A DNA stretch of 64,000 nt from Rhodopirellula sp. (GCA_002690925.1 NZGD01000035.1:35378-99377), one strand, 5' to 3'; positions 17,781 to 29,300 are shown, counted from the first letter of the stretch. Notes: generated by a model from the sequence alone, not told the origin. Program-made: numbers and translations.

Positions 17781-18953
17781 TCAATCGGCTTGAGTGAAGG
17801 GATCACTGAATTTCGGATCCGTGATAAAGGTCTGATCTGTCAGAGTTCCAAGAAACGCCGCCAAGGCGACCTTCTCCACCTCGGGCAATGCCAAGCCATT
17901 CGCAGCAAAGTCCTCCAGACGCTGGTCCAAGTTACGATGTGGCTTGACACTCCAATTGTAGTGTTCAATTACCTGATCCAAAGTCCGAAAACGGCCATCA
18001 TGCATGTAGGGTGCAGTCAGTGCCACGTTACGCAACGACGTCGATTTGAAGCGCCCCCACTCATCCTCTTTCGAGGTATACGCCCCGACTCCCCCATCCA
18101 CTTGATCAGAATCGCTGTCAATTCCATTCACCAGTGGACCTTCTAGTTGAAAGAACGCCGACTGTCGAGCGGCAACACTCTTGCCCTCTGTCTCGGGCAG
18201 ATGGCACTCCGAACATTTTGCACGCCCAAAGAACTGCTGCTTTCCATAGTTTTCCTGTTCAGAAAAATTCGGAAACGGATCCAACACCGAAGCCACCTCA
18301 ATACGCCCCTGATCAAAACGTGAGTTAACCGAAATCATTGATCGGAGGAATTGCGCCAAAGCGAGTGACAACCTCTCTTTGGTCACCTCTGACGTTCCAA
18401 ATGCATCGTGAAAGAGCGGAGGGTAAATCGGGTCATTTTGCAACTGTGAGACCAAAGCGGTCAGTTCATGTCCCATTTCGATTGGATTTTCGATTGGCAT
18501 AAGCACCTGATCTTCGAGAGACTCTGCCCGCTCATCCCAAAAGAATTTACCGGGACGATAGTACCGAAGGTTCACTAAACTCATTGAATTTCGATCAACA
18601 AATTTTCCCTCAAATCCTTTACTAAACCGTCGTGCGTCAGTGAACGCAGTCTTTTGACTGTGACAAGACGAACACGACGTGGATCCGTTGGCTGACAAAT
18701 TTGGATCGTAAAACAGAACACGACCCAAAGTAGCCCCCTCGTCCGTGATGGGATTTGATTCTGGCGTATTATCAAAAAGTTCAGCCACCTTCTTGACATG
18801 TCTCGGAAGAAGCTGATCCGCGTAGCGATATGGCGTGACTGGAAGAGTCAACTGACGCTTTGAGCCACCAGCGACAGAAGGTAACTCGGAAATCTGGCCA
18901 AATGCCGAAGTAACGAACAGACAAAGAACAATCGTGGTGGCTGGAATTTGCAT
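17781..18953 (-). CDS. MauG/cytochrome-c-peroxidase-type di-haem protein
   Basis: The protein has 390 residues from ATG 18953, which starts directly with a signal peptide (residues 1-19, ending SAFGQ). Two c-type haem sites are present: CSSCH at 94-98 and CSECH at 247-251. The ENPIEMG and LRNVALTAPYMHDGRF blocks are typical of the CCP/MauG family. It should act in the periplasm, either reducing peroxide or oxidising a protein or small-molecule substrate; the family members are hard to tell apart without structure. The longer frame to 19025 overlaps the divergent esterase's leader and is not preferred. Confidence 0.92.
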   Translation of the reverse strand: MQIPATTIVLCLFVTSAFGQISELPSVAGGSKRQLTLPVTPYRYADQLLPRHVKKVAELFDNTPESNPITDEGATLGRVLFYDPNLSANGSTSCSSCHSQKTAFTDARRFSKGFEGKFVDRNSMSLVNLRYYRPGKFFWDERAESLEDQVLMPIENPIEMGHELTALVSQLQNDPIYPPLFHDAFGTSEVTKERLSLALAQFLRSMISVNSRFDQGRIEVASVLDPFPNFSEQENYGKQQFFGRAKCSECHLPETEGKSVAARQSAFFQLEGPLVNGIDSDSDQVDGGVGAYTSKEDEWGRFKSTSLRNVALTAPYMHDGRFRTLDQVIEHYNWSVKPHRNLDQRLEDFAANGLALPEVEKVALAAFLGTLTDQTFITDPKFSDPFTQAD

Positions 18954-19062
18954 AAGGCAAAGGATAACTTGGGTTGTTGGACTTGTCGAAACCAAGGCCA
19001 TGAATTCATCAAATGTGCAACACAATCACTTTGACTGCTCGCAGCGAGGACCGTTATCACCG

Positions 19063-19875
19063 ATGCTGATTAACCGAATTTTGCTACTAGTTACTTGCTG
19101 TTTTTTCACATTTGAAACCGCCCGCGCACAATCGGTCGAAGTTCCGCAGGATCCCACTAAGTTTCATCTTTTTCTGCTGGCTGGCCAATCAAACATGGCA
19201 GGGCGAGGAAAAGTTTCCGAAAGCGATCGAAAGGTGGATCCCCATGTGCTGACACTCAACAAAAAGGGACAGTGGGTCGCTGCCATTGATCCAATTCATT
19301 TTGATAAACCTGGCATTGCAGGCGTCGGGCTCGGCAAAACCTTCGCCAAAACCTATGCAGCTTCTCACCCCAGAATCACTGTAGGTCTAATTCCATGTGC
19401 AGTCGGTGGGTCTCCCATTTCGTCATGGGAACCGGGGGGTTACCACTCTTCAACCAAAACGCATCCTTACGATACCGCCATTGCGAGAACACAACTTGCT
19501 ATGAAGCAAGGTACTCTTAAGGGAGTTCTATGGCATCAAGGCGAATCAGATTGCAAGGCTGAATTGTCGGTTGTGTACAAGAAGAAGCTTCATCGCCTAA
19601 TCGAACGATTCCGCACGAATTTTAACGACGAAAAACTACCATTCATTGCAGGCCAAATGGGGCAATTCGAAGAAAGGCCATGGAACACAGACAAGAAACG
19701 CGTCAACTCGATTCACCAAACACTGCCGTCGCAGGTCAGCCTTACCGGGTTCGTAAAGTCGGACGGGCTAACACACAAGGGCGATAAGATTCACTTCAAC
19801 AGCGAGTCCTATCGAGAGTTGGGGCGGAGATATCACGCCACCTTTGAGGCTGTCGGTGCAACGGTCCGGAACTGA
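19063..19875 (+). CDS. Secreted SGNH-type carbohydrate esterase (sialate O-acetylesterase-like)
   Basis: The protein has 270 residues from ATG 19063, beginning with a signal peptide (LINRILLLVTCCFFTFETARAQ). Block I with the nucleophile Ser is LLAGQSNMAGRG, a glycine block is PCAVGGSPISSWEPGG, a WHQGESD block follows, and the C-terminal catalytic pair is in DGLTHKGDKIHF. This matches the DUF303/SASA esterases (CE6-like), which deacetylate sugars or xylan. It acts outside the cytoplasm. It diverges from the cytochrome gene and converges with the outer-membrane protein gene. Confidence 0.87.
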   Translation: MLINRILLLVTCCFFTFETARAQSVEVPQDPTKFHLFLLAGQSNMAGRGKVSESDRKVDPHVLTLNKKGQWVAAIDPIHFDKPGIAGVGLGKTFAKTYAASHPRITVGLIPCAVGGSPISSWEPGGYHSSTKTHPYDTAIARTQLAMKQGTLKGVLWHQGESDCKAELSVVYKKKLHRLIERFRTNFNDEKLPFIAGQMGQFEERPWNTDKKRVNSIHQTLPSQVSLTGFVKSDGLTHKGDKIHFNSESYRELGRRYHATFEAVGATVRN

Positions 19876-19893
19876 ATCTTCAGCAGAAGAAAG

Positions 19894-20775
19894 CTACAGC
19901 AAAATTTCGAACAAGAACTTCAGCGTAACTGCATCATCAGTTCCGATCGTCACTGGCTGACCTACGTTCCGTTGAATCGTTGGCAGATCAGTGAAATAGG
20001 TCATGCCGATGGTTGCACCAACCTGAATTTCACGAAATTCGCGACGAGTCGTGAAGTTGGTTTCGATCGTGCTTATGTTCTTAGTCATTTCCTGATCTGC
20101 CACAGGCCCATTGAGTCCGGCCTCTGAACCATAACTGGCGTTCATATCATAGTATCCAAAAAGTAGATCTATGTTCGTGGCATGACCGCAGAAACAGCCA
20201 TCCCAGCCAACGAATCCCTTTCCGCCACGCAAGTCGGAATCGAGCTTTTCTCTCAGCAAGTCAGCGCCACCTGCCGTTGAATTGAATGTCTGATCAAATC
20301 CGATGTAACTGAAGGCACATCCTGCCGATAAGCCACCAAATCGAGTGATCCATGTATCTCGCAGTAGCAAGTCAAAACCGTAGTTATCTACGTTGCTTCT
20401 AAGCCGGGTTGCTCCTGGCGGAATTGCAGTGAGGGAACCATCGGACGGGTTGAGGAAGCTCAGGTTGCTGTCGCCACCGTTCGCTGTCGATTCGGCGGTT
20501 GCATAGAAAGCACGGCCCTCGAAGCTTGTGCGAGTTCCGAGAAAACGTCTGACCATCTTCAAGTCACCGTGGTAACCAAGAGCGTCCATGCTGTCGCTCA
20601 GTGCGGGAGCACCACCAGCATCTTCCCCAAGCGAATAGGCTGGCAGAAACGCACCCCACAAGCCTTGCCCGGTGGACAGTTCAAATGGGCTATTGGAAAT
20701 CGTGCTCTGACCCCAAACCGTGCTGGTTCCGATCAGGCAGAAAACGAACGTAAGGCTGAAAGCTACTCGGCTCAT
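19894..20775 (-). CDS. BBP7-like putative outer-membrane beta-barrel protein
   Basis: The protein has 293 residues from ATG 20775, starting with a signal peptide (VAFSLTFVFCLIGTSTVWGQ). The rest alternates short amphipathic strands rich in Gly, Phe, Tyr and Thr (for example FGGLSAGCAFSYIGFDQTF and IDLLFGYYDMNASYGSEA) and ends in hydrophobic VTLKFLFEILL, as expected for an outer-membrane barrel. Similar proteins in planctomycetes are annotated BBP7 or hypothetical. The longer frame upstream to 21036 has no signal-like start and is discounted. The function is unknown. Confidence 0.7.
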   Translation of the reverse strand: MSRVAFSLTFVFCLIGTSTVWGQSTISNSPFELSTGQGLWGAFLPAYSLGEDAGGAPALSDSMDALGYHGDLKMVRRFLGTRTSFEGRAFYATAESTANGGDSNLSFLNPSDGSLTAIPPGATRLRSNVDNYGFDLLLRDTWITRFGGLSAGCAFSYIGFDQTFNSTAGGADLLREKLDSDLRGGKGFVGWDGCFCGHATNIDLLFGYYDMNASYGSEAGLNGPVADQEMTKNISTIETNFTTRREFREIQVGATIGMTYFTDLPTIQRNVGQPVTIGTDDAVTLKFLFEILL

Positions 20776-21101
20776 CCCGAAACACCACTGGTCTACAGAC
20801 GCGAAACACAGTTTCTTTATCGTTCTACCTATCGTAGATTTTCCTACTAAATCAGAAGTGTTGCGTAAGAAATTGGAGAATCGCGGTGATACGGCGCACA
20901 ATTGATGCCGCTTACGCAACACGAGCAAACCAGGCAAGATGGAGCGAATTGTACAGTCGAGACAAATAGGTGATTTTTTGGGCCAATTGTTCGTCCAAAT
21001 TTCTAACTTTAGTAGGATTTCACCTAAAGTTTCCACGTATACGCCAGCAATTATGCTGCAGCACCGATTTTGTTTCGTGCCACGATGCTGGTGGCCGCGG
21101 A
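20776..21101. other. Intergenic spacer
   Basis: 326 bases between the SRAP stop and the outer-membrane protein start, both on the minus strand. It should hold the outer-membrane gene's promoter. I see no gene and no strong repeat in it. Confidence 0.35.
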
Positions 21102-21833
21102 TTAGTCGAACTGGATAACTTGCTGCCTCCCCGCAGCAGCATCAAAGGGCGAGACACACTTCTCCCCCTCGTTAAGAGGACTATTTACGTGTCGTGAAAC
21201 GGCCATCAATTTCAGAAGATACTGCCCTGCAGGCCGCAGTAGCATTTTCAATTTGGAGACATCCTTGCACTGAGGGTTAAGCCACCTAGGACAATCACTT
21301 TCACTTAAAAAGGCGGGCATGCGCTGATGAACGTGAGCAGTCGTGGAATTGGCAGGCGTTGTAATGATGGTGCAAGAACGGAGCGCTTCCTCACCACCCA
21401 ACTGCTGATTTTCTTCCCACAAGCCCGCCATGAACTTCACTTGCCGATCGACGGGCTCGATCAGGTAGGGTTGCTTACTTTGTCCGCCACCTGCGTTGGT
21501 CCATTCGTAATATCCATCCATTGGGATCACGCACCGTCGACTCGCTAATGCATGCATGAAGCTTGGCTTGGAGTCCAATGTCTCGCTGCGAGCATTGATC
21601 ATTCTTGCACCGATGGCAACGTCTTTCGCCCAAGAGGGTATCAAACCCCACCGGTAATTAGCTGCCTTTAAATGGTCCCTATGCGAATCATGATGGACAC
21701 ATAAAACATTTTGTGTTGGTGCGATGTTGAATCGAGCCGGTCCCACTGCAAATTCACTGCCCCGCTCCATATTTTCGAAGAAAAGCTGCCCCAAATCAAT
21801 TACAGGGGCTCGCAGCGTAAACCGTCCACACAA
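21102..21833 (-). CDS. SOS-response-associated peptidase / abasic-site processing protein (YedK/HMCES)
   Basis: A 243-residue SRAP-domain protein. Cys2, exposed after Met removal (MCGRF), is the residue that cross-links covalently to abasic sites in single-stranded DNA. The other active-site marks are ARFNIAPTQ, INARSETL, the Glu in DGYYEW and the His in VHQRMPAFL. It protects abasic sites during replication. It starts at ATG 21833. A DnaE2-type polymerase lies 4.5 kb away, but the two do not share an operon. Confidence 0.95.
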   Translation of the reverse strand: MCGRFTLRAPVIDLGQLFFENMERGSEFAVGPARFNIAPTQNVLCVHHDSHRDHLKAANYRWGLIPSWAKDVAIGARMINARSETLDSKPSFMHALASRRCVIPMDGYYEWTNAGGGQSKQPYLIEPVDRQVKFMAGLWEENQQLGGEEALRSCTIITTPANSTTAHVHQRMPAFLSESDCPRWLNPQCKDVSKLKMLLRPAGQYLLKLMAVSRHVNSPLNEGEKCVSPFDAAAGRQQVIQFD

Positions 21834-22301
21834 AATAAAAACCTCCGAAATCTGACCACTTCAGACTGTCGCAATTTGCGTCACGCCGATGTGGCAGAAT
21901 CATACACCCTTGCCAACCTAATTCCCAAATCCCGGCTTTCTGTGGCAAAGATATCAGTAACGAACATTGCTTCTGCTGCCACTAGGCAGGAGTCTGACGT
22001 CAAAGTACCGAAATGCCTGAAAGATGAGCGAAAGATCGCCGAAAACAACGTAAATAGCGGAGCGGCACCGCCTCCAGTGCCGCCCCGCAGAAAGGTAATC
22101 AAGGCCTCCATGGGGAACAGAGGTCAAGTTCACCTAGTGTTCCTCGATGCAAAGCGAGTGCCAGTTACATTGATTTTGATGATCTTTGCCCGCCAAAGCA
22201 TCCCCAATCGAACTCTATTTCCATGTGGTGGTACGAAGCTCGTAGCACAGTGGTTAAGCTTGCATCCTTGGTTTTGCCCTTTGTCATGAAATGATTGAGC
22301 A
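21834..22301. other. Spacer upstream of trkH with a strong hairpin
   Basis: 468 bases between the divergent SRAP and trkH genes. It holds both promoters and one 12-base-stem hairpin (listed separately). A 76-codon minus-strand frame at 21881-22111 runs through the hairpin, but I cannot support it as a gene. Confidence 0.4.
22057..22088. other. 12-bp imperfect inverted repeat upstream of trkH
   Basis: GCGGAGCGGCAC at 22057-22068 pairs with GTGCCGCCCCGC at 22077-22088 with one mismatch, around an 8-base loop. There is no T-run after it on either strand, so it is not an ordinary terminator. It lies about 214 bases before the trkH start. Confidence 0.55.
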
Positions 22302-23921
22302 TTGAATTTCCCACTTCTCCTTCGCTTGTTGGGCACGATTTGCCTGTTGATTGGTGGGTCGATGCTCGCGAGTCTGCCATTCGCTGTCCCCCTCTTTGCG
22401 AATCGAACGGACTTGGAGTCTGCTACGTCATTTGAGACGCGAGGCGCGATCGCACTGATCGAGAGTTTCCTTATCTGCATGGTGACCGGAAGTGTGCTGC
22501 GCTGGATCGGAAGGCGACACCACGGTGGGCCGTTCTATCAAAAAGAGGCCATGGCGATTGTGGGACTCAGTTGGGTGATGGCCACTGTCCTGGGTGCCCT
22601 TCCCTATTATCTCAGTGGGACATGCACAAGTGTCGATCAACCCATCACGTTTATCGAAGCGATGTTTGAATCGCAGTCGGGTTTCAGCACCACAGGTGCA
22701 ACAGTATTGACGGATGTGGAGTCAACGGCACTGGTTCCCAATTGCATTTTGTTTTGGCGTTCATGGACGCACTTCCTGGGTGGGTTGGGGATCGTCGTTT
22801 TGTTCGTTGCGATCCTCGGACAGGGCTCAGCTGGGAAGGCAATGATGCGCGCTGAAATGCCCGGCCCAACCAAGGACGGCAGCCTTCCACGCATGCAAAA
22901 CACCGCGTTGGTGTTTGCCTCCATCTACGCCACCTTCAACATTTTGCTGACGCTCATTTACAAGCTTGAGGGCATGACAATGTTCGATGCCCTGTGCCAC
23001 GCGTTTGGAACAATGGCCACGGGAGGATTTAGCACTTACAACTCAAGCCTTGGACAATTCAATAGTCCTCTGATTGAGTACACCACGATCATATTCATGA
23101 TTCTGGCGGGAACGAATTTCACCTTGCTTTATCTCGTCCTTCTCCGACGCGCAGGCAAAATCTTTCAAGATGTCGAATTCAGGACCTATTTGGGAATCAT
23201 TCTAGTTGTAACCTCGGCTGTTATTTTCTTCGGCATGCGAGCTCGTGACAGTGGCTTTGACTCCTTTGGTAACTCAGCACGTTACGGCCTATTCCAAGTG
23301 GTTTCGATACTCACGACAACCGGATACGGAACCGCTGATTTCAATGGTTGGAACAACTTTGGTCGAGGTATTCTGCTGCTGCTCATGTTTGTCGGCGGAT
23401 GCGCTGGCAGCACAGGTGGTGGAATGAAGGTGATTCGGCATATTCTGTTTTATAAAATCCTGCGATTGGAAATAGAAAAGGCTCACCGCCCCAGAGTTGT
23501 GCGTTTGATCCGAATCAGTGGATCATCGATCGATGACCCAGCATTGCCCCACAGTATTGTCGTCTACTTTGCAATGATATTGGCGATCTTCGTCTTCTCA
23601 TGGCTACTACTGATAACGTTCGAACCCAACGAAACATGGTCAGCAAGAGATTCGGTTCCAGTTGCCAATTCAGAGCTGGCCGAAACTGCAACGGAAACAC
23701 AGCTGTTGAAGGAAAATGAAGAGCTGCTGGATGCCGCCAGTGCTGTCGCAGCCACCCTGAATAACATTGGCCCAGGCCTAGGTGTCGTTGGCCCAACCAA
23801 TAATTACGCTCATTTCAGCCAAGGTGCAAAACTGCTGTTTGTGTGGCTGATGATGCTTGGCAGAGTGGAGATATTCAGCGTTTTGGTGTTATTTTTCCCC
23901 ACCTTTTGGCGCCGCGTCTAA
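22302..23921 (+). CDS. trkH: TrkH/KtrB-family potassium transporter subunit
   Basis: A 539-residue membrane protein. The start is TTG 22302; an in-frame stop six bases upstream excludes earlier starts, and the next ATG (22362) would remove part of the first membrane helix. The four pore loops can be read in order: [34 protein letters not shown] and [10 protein letters not shown]. Each carries a Gly at the selectivity-filter position. A hydrophilic insert of about 35 residues, rich in Glu, lies before the fourth loop and is unusual. TrkH needs a TrkA/KtrA-type partner, which is not in this window. Confidence 0.93.
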   Translation: MNFPLLLRLLGTICLLIGGSMLASLPFAVPLFANRTDLESATSFETRGAIALIESFLICMVTGSVLRWIGRRHHGGPFYQKEAMAIVGLSWVMATVLGALPYYLSGTCTSVDQPITFIEAMFESQSGFSTTGATVLTDVESTALVPNCILFWRSWTHFLGGLGIVVLFVAILGQGSAGKAMMRAEMPGPTKDGSLPRMQNTALVFASIYATFNILLTLIYKLEGMTMFDALCHAFGTMATGGFSTYNSSLGQFNSPLIEYTTIIFMILAGTNFTLLYLVLLRRAGKIFQDVEFRTYLGIILVVTSAVIFFGMRARDSGFDSFGNSARYGLFQVVSILTTTGYGTADFNGWNNFGRGILLLLMFVGGCAGSTGGGMKVIRHILFYKILRLEIEKAHRPRVVRLIRISGSSIDDPALPHSIVVYFAMILAIFVFSWLLLITFEPNETWSARDSVPVANSELAETATETQLLKENEELLDAASAVAATLNNIGPGLGVVGPTNNYAHFSQGAKLLFVWLMMLGRVEIFSVLVLFFPTFWRRV

Positions 23922-24152
23922 TGAGGCGTCGAGCCTAGACGAATAGCGTGGGAAACGGGACGGTGTAGAATCTGACCAACAAACTGCGGAATTGTCACTT
24001 CCGTACGATGCTCGGTGGCTATTTTGGTTAGAACTCACTCGTGGCCGGCTTTCACTTGATTTACCTTTAATGCCCACTAACTTACCTGCGTGAACCAACT
24101 GCAGATACTTCCTGCCTTGGATCATCAGCAATCGAATCCAGGCACGATACAA

Positions 24153-25652
24153 ATGCGTCATCCTGCATTAATCTTCATCGCCCTTCTCTTTTCTATCTTG
24201 AGCACACCTGCACTCTCGCAAGTGATCAACCGCGGTAAACCAGCTCGAACCGGCATCGTGATTCCGCTCCAAGAGGACATCAACCCTCTCAGCGGAGAAT
24301 TGCTGAAGCAAAAATTTCAGCAGGCAATTGATGCCGGTGCTGATGTGATTGTGCTCGACATCAACAGCCCGGGTGGCTTCACGTATGTGACATTCGAATT
24401 GATGGACATGGTGCTGGATGCCAAGCAGGTTGAAACTGTTGCCTTTATTGAAAAAGACGCCATCAGTGGTGCCGCTCTTCTCTCCCTCGCCTGTGATCGA
24501 ATCATCATGCTACCAACTGCACGAATCGGTGATGCTGGCGAGATCGTTATGGGGGAAGATGGAAGATTTCGTTACACGGAAGCAAAGAGCCGAAGTGTAC
24601 TAGCACAAAAAGTACGTGACACTGCAGAAGCAAGAGGGAGACCAATCGCGTTAGCCGAAAAAATGGTTGACAAGGATCTCGTTGTTTTCGCTGCAACCAA
24701 CAAGAAAACGGGTGAAAAAAAATACATCTCGAACAAAGAATGGGACTCATTCGACGATCAAGAAGCATGGGAAAAAGGCGTTCCAGTGCGGGAAGCCGGG
24801 AAGGAAATGTTTTTTACGGTCAACGGCAAGCGTGCGGTCGAACTAGGATTCGCTGACGAAGTGATTGGAAATCGTGACGAGCTTGCCGCGGCACTCAATG
24901 TTCGTGAACCAATGCAGGAAATCAAACGCACGTGGAGTGACACCTTTGTATTCTTGTTGAATACCGGATTTGCTACTTTTGTGCTCATCGCAATTGGACT
25001 CATCGCATTGGTGATTGAATTGAGCGCACCAGGTATCGGTGTGGGCGGCCTGACTTCCCTGCTTTGCTTCAGTCTTTTTTTCTGGAGTCGTTTTTTGGGT
25101 GGAACATCAGGATGGCTGGAAGTTCTGCTGTTCACTATGGGACTCATCTTCATCGCCATGGAGTTCTTTGTGATCCCTGGATTCGGCTTTGCAGGAATTG
25201 GTGGCATTCTGCTGGTACTTGTTTCACTCGTCATGGCTTCATCGCGGGGTTTTTTCCCAGAGACAAACGAAGAATTCAATGGCCTAGGCACTGATGTGCT
25301 CACAGTCATGAGCGCCTTTGCGTGCTTTCTTGTCTCGCTGTTTTTCCTCGCCCGCTACATCGGTGAAATTCCCGGTTTAAGTCGCCTCACGCTAAAACCG
25401 GGGGTCGCTGCCCCAGCCGGAGCCGGCAACTCTCTGTTGTCTGGGAATCAAGCGGAACAGCTACCTGCGTGGCAGCTAGTCAATGTCGGAGATGTTGGAA
25501 TAACAGCATCGCCACTACGCCCCAGTGGGAAAATTCAGATTAGAGATATGATGGTCGATGTGGTCACCGAGGGTGATTTCATTGATACCGACTGCGAGGT
25601 GTGCGTGGTCAATACGCAGGGGGCAAAAGTAACCGTCCGCAAACTGTCCTGA
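24153..25652 (+). CDS. NfeD-family membrane-bound serine protease (ClpP-like plus NfeD)
   Basis: The protein has 499 residues from ATG 24153, starting with a signal peptide (HPALIFIALLFSILSTPALSQ). An S49/ClpP-like domain follows, with the oxyanion-type LDINSPGG block and ISGAALLSLACDRIIM, where the catalytic Ser would lie. Several membrane segments come next (about 280-440), and finally a small NfeD OB-fold domain (VGDVGITASPLRPSGKIQI). The usual catalytic Ser context in the family is ASGA; here it is ISGA. Such proteases are thought to cleave stomatin-like membrane proteins, but no stomatin gene is adjacent. Confidence 0.9.
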   Translation: MRHPALIFIALLFSILSTPALSQVINRGKPARTGIVIPLQEDINPLSGELLKQKFQQAIDAGADVIVLDINSPGGFTYVTFELMDMVLDAKQVETVAFIEKDAISGAALLSLACDRIIMLPTARIGDAGEIVMGEDGRFRYTEAKSRSVLAQKVRDTAEARGRPIALAEKMVDKDLVVFAATNKKTGEKKYISNKEWDSFDDQEAWEKGVPVREAGKEMFFTVNGKRAVELGFADEVIGNRDELAAALNVREPMQEIKRTWSDTFVFLLNTGFATFVLIAIGLIALVIELSAPGIGVGGLTSLLCFSLFFWSRFLGGTSGWLEVLLFTMGLIFIAMEFFVIPGFGFAGIGGILLVLVSLVMASSRGFFPETNEEFNGLGTDVLTVMSAFACFLVSLFFLARYIGEIPGLSRLTLKPGVAAPAGAGNSLLSGNQAEQLPAWQLVNVGDVGITASPLRPSGKIQIRDMMVDVVTEGDFIDTDCEVCVVNTQGAKVTVRKLS

Positions 25653-25694
25653 TTTCAACCTTGCAACACAACAAGCATCGTTCACCCGCAATCT

Positions 25695-26171
25695 TCAAGT
25701 GCAGCGTGCTCCACTTCGCCCGCTGACAGATGCCTTCTGGTTTTGTTCATCGATTTGGTCGTTCAAGGTGCACACGTCATAGACGATTCCGAAACCAAAT
25801 AGCCCTGCTGTTAACAGATAGAGCAGGCCCATACCAATCTTTCCCAGATAAAAACGATGAACGCCAAATATCCCGAACAACACTAACAACACCCATGCAA
25901 GGCTGTAATCGAACCGGCCATTTTCGTATTCGCCATCTGCCTGATCAGCCATGCCAGCGACTAGAAATAAGTCAACAATCCAGCCCACCAGAAATAGACC
26001 ACCGGTAAAAAACCAGATCATGCCTGTCAACGGTTTCCCAAAATAGAAACGGTGCAGTCCACTGAAGCCGACGAGCCAGAAAAGATAGCCAATCAAACGC
26101 GGATGACTTGATACGACCGCTCGCTGAACTGCCTCGGCATGTTCCATGGGTGAATTGGATTTTGGTTTCAT
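25695..26171 (-). CDS. TM2-domain membrane protein
   Basis: The protein has 158 residues from ATG 26171; an upstream ATG at 26249 would add a leader that does not look native. It contains two TM2 units, each made of a hydrophobic helix, a G-x-HRFY-x-GK turn (SGLHRFYFGKP and FGVHRFYLGKI) and a second helix ending in a W/Y-D pair. Doubling of the TM2 unit within one chain is notable because most TM2 proteins have one. The function is unknown. It converges with the NfeD-type gene. Confidence 0.85.
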   Translation of the reverse strand: MKPKSNSPMEHAEAVQRAVVSSHPRLIGYLFWLVGFSGLHRFYFGKPLTGMIWFFTGGLFLVGWIVDLFLVAGMADQADGEYENGRFDYSLAWVLLVLFGIFGVHRFYLGKIGMGLLYLLTAGLFGFGIVYDVCTLNDQIDEQNQKASVSGRSGARCT

Positions 26172-26379
26172 AGTCAGCCTGCAGTCGACGCGATCATGCC
26201 GGAAAAGTGGGAAAAACAACTCGCTAAACAGCCCCGACAGCATGACCAATCCTCGGGCAGAAAATTAGCCTTCTGAGCAATTGGCAAAAAAACCCTGATT
26301 GCGAACGACACCTCCAGTCGATAAGGTGTACACAATTACACCTTTCCCGAGTTTCGCGCAGCCCTAGCACCAACCGCTT

Positions 26380-29300
26380 ATGCAGTACGTCGAATTGCAT
26401 TGCAAAAGCAACTTCTCGTTTCTCACAGGTGCATCCCATCCAGATGAACTGGTTGAACGGGCATCAGAACTTGGCTACCAAGGCCTCGCCTTGACTGACG
26501 AATCATCCGTGGCTGGAGTGGTTCGTGGTCACGCAGCTGCAAAGGACTTGGACATGCAGTACATCGTTGGAGCAGAGGTACAGCTGACCGATGCTCCATC
26601 CATGGTGTTATGGCCAACGAACCGTGCTGCCTATGGCCAATTGTGTCGCCTCATCTCCAGAGGGCGAATGCGAGCTGAGAAAGGAATCTGCCAACTTAGC
26701 TGGCAGGATGTGGTCGAATTCAGCAGCGGTTTACTGGCAGGATTGCTACCACATGAAGCAGTGAATCAGCTGGAGCCTACGACATCCACACCCCTAAGTC
26801 GGTTTCTCAGAACCGAGTTCCGCGAAGTATTCAATGACAGTGGTTATCTGTTGTGTGAAGTCCATCGTGGCGTAGACGACCAGATGCATGTACAGCGTCT
26901 GCGAGAACTTTCGATTGGCAACGACGTGCCGCTTGTCGTTGCTGGAGACGTTCACTATCACACAGCCGATCGCATGTTGATGCATGATTGCCTGTCTGCA
27001 ATCCAGAATGGAACAAATATCGAACAGGCTCAGAGAAAACGCTTCCGTAACAGTCAACGTCATCTCCGATCATTGACAGACATTGCGGACCTGTATCGAG
27101 ATATTCCTGAAGCAATAGAGAGAACGCTGGAGATCGCGGAGCGTTGTAAATTCAAACTATCCGAACTGCGTTATGAATACCCAGAGGAAATTGCTCCGCC
27201 GGGCATGTCACTGCTCGAACATCTGAAACGTCTGACATGGGAAGGCGCAAAAGCAAGATGGCCTGAAGGTGTTCCTGAAAAAGTAATTGATTTACTTCGA
27301 CACGAAATGCAAATCATTCAGGAACTTGGTTATGAGGCATATTTCCTGACAGTCTGGGACATGGTCCGTTTTGCTCGCCAACGCAACATCCTATGTCAGG
27401 GACGCGGTTCTGCTGCGAATTCTACCGTCTGTTATTGTCTCGGTATTACAAATGTGGATCCCAGTCAATCAGACCTGCTTTTCGAGCGTTTCGTAAGCCG
27501 AGAGCGTGACGAGGCCCCAGATATCGATGTTGACTTTGAACACCAACGACGTGAAGAAGTGTTGCAGTATCTTTATGGTAAATACGGTCGTGATCGTGCT
27601 GGATTAACAGCAACGGTCATTACCTATCGCACCAAGAGTGCGATTCGGGATGTTGGCAAGGCACTGAGCATCTCTGCCGACACCATCGATTCCATAGCAA
27701 AGCTAAGTGGTAGTGGCGCCACCTTTGTGCAACGCTGCACCGAAGGTGGACTGGATCCGGAATCCGACTTGGGTCAGCGTTTCATCTATCTGGTCACAAC
27801 ACTGACGGGTTTTCCAAGACACTTGTCGCAGCATGTTGGTGGCATGGTGATGACAGCAGGTAGCCTTTGCGAATTGTGCCCTATCGAGAATGCGGCGATG
27901 GAAGATCGCACGATCATTCAGTGGAATAAAGATGACCTGGATGAACTTGGAATTCTCAAAGTCGATGTACTAGCACTTGGAATGTTATCAGCTTTACATC
28001 GATGCTTCGATCTTATCGCCAAGCATCATGATCGCAGGCTTACTCTTGGCACATTACCCCAAGATGACCAAGCAACTTACGACATGATTTGCAAAGCAGA
28101 CACCATCGGTGTTTTCCAAATCGAAAGCCGAGCCCAAATGAGCATGTTGCCACGGCTTCAACCACGCTGCTATTACGATCTTGTGGTCGAAGTAGCGATT
28201 GTGCGTCCCGGTCCTATTCAGGGCAACATGGTGCATCCTTATTTAAAAGCCCGTGAAAACCCGCAAGCTGTGATTTATCCAAATGATGCCATACGCGGGG
28301 TACTGGAAAAGACACTCGGAGTGCCTATCTTTCAAGAACAAGCCATGCGATTGGCAGTTGTGGCAGCTGGCTTCACACCGGGTGAGGCAGATCAGCTGCG
28401 CAGAGCGATGGCAGCATGGCGGCGTCCGGGACTGATCGACAAGTTTCGAACCAAGCTTCTGGAAGGGATGCAGAAAAAAAACTTCACAGCTGCCTTTGCT
28501 GAACATGTATTCAATCAAATACGCGGTTTCGGAGAATATGGATTCCCGGAATCACATGCCGCCAGCTTCGCCCTGCTGGTCTATGCATCCTGCTACCTGA
28601 AATGTCATTACCCAGATGCTTTCTGTGTTGCTCTGCTGAATAGTCAGCCGATGGGTTTTTATGCGCCTGCCCAGTTGATTGCCGATGCTCAAAAACACGG
28701 CGTGGAAGTCCGCGGCGTGGATATCAATCTCAGTGACTGGGAATCGACATTGGAACCGGATCTTCAAAATGAAGATGGGAAGAAAAATGAACAGGGATCA
28801 TCAGTTAAACAAGCCATCCGCCTTGGCCTGACGACCATTCGTGGGCTTCATTCCAACATTGCCTTGGAACTTATCCAAGAGCGATACACAGGCGGGCCAT
28901 ACAGCAGCATGGAAGACCTTGTCAAACGTACTGGCTTGGGAAAAATGCCTTTAGCGACACTTGCTGATGCTGATGCATTTGAATCTCTGCATGTTGATCG
29001 CCGTGCTGCGGTGTGGCATTCACTCGGTCAAGACCACAACCCCAACCAACAACCGTTGTTTGCCGATCTGAACGAAACAGAACAAACACCAGACACACTG
29101 GCCCCCATGACGCCGATGGAGGAAGTTCACGCGGACTACGACATGACTGGATTGAGCCTTAAAGCGCATCCAGTCTCATTTATTCGCGACGAACTAATCG
29201 TTCGGCGGTGTGTTACTTCCAAAGACCTCAAAGATCTTAGAGACGGACGGCATGTTCGAGTTGCCGGGCTGATCTTACTCAGGCAAAAACCCTCAACGGC

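Noticed and set aside
21881..22111. 76-codon minus-strand frame upstream of trkH
   Set aside because: Its Gly/Ala-rich part is produced by the hairpin and no family is recognised.
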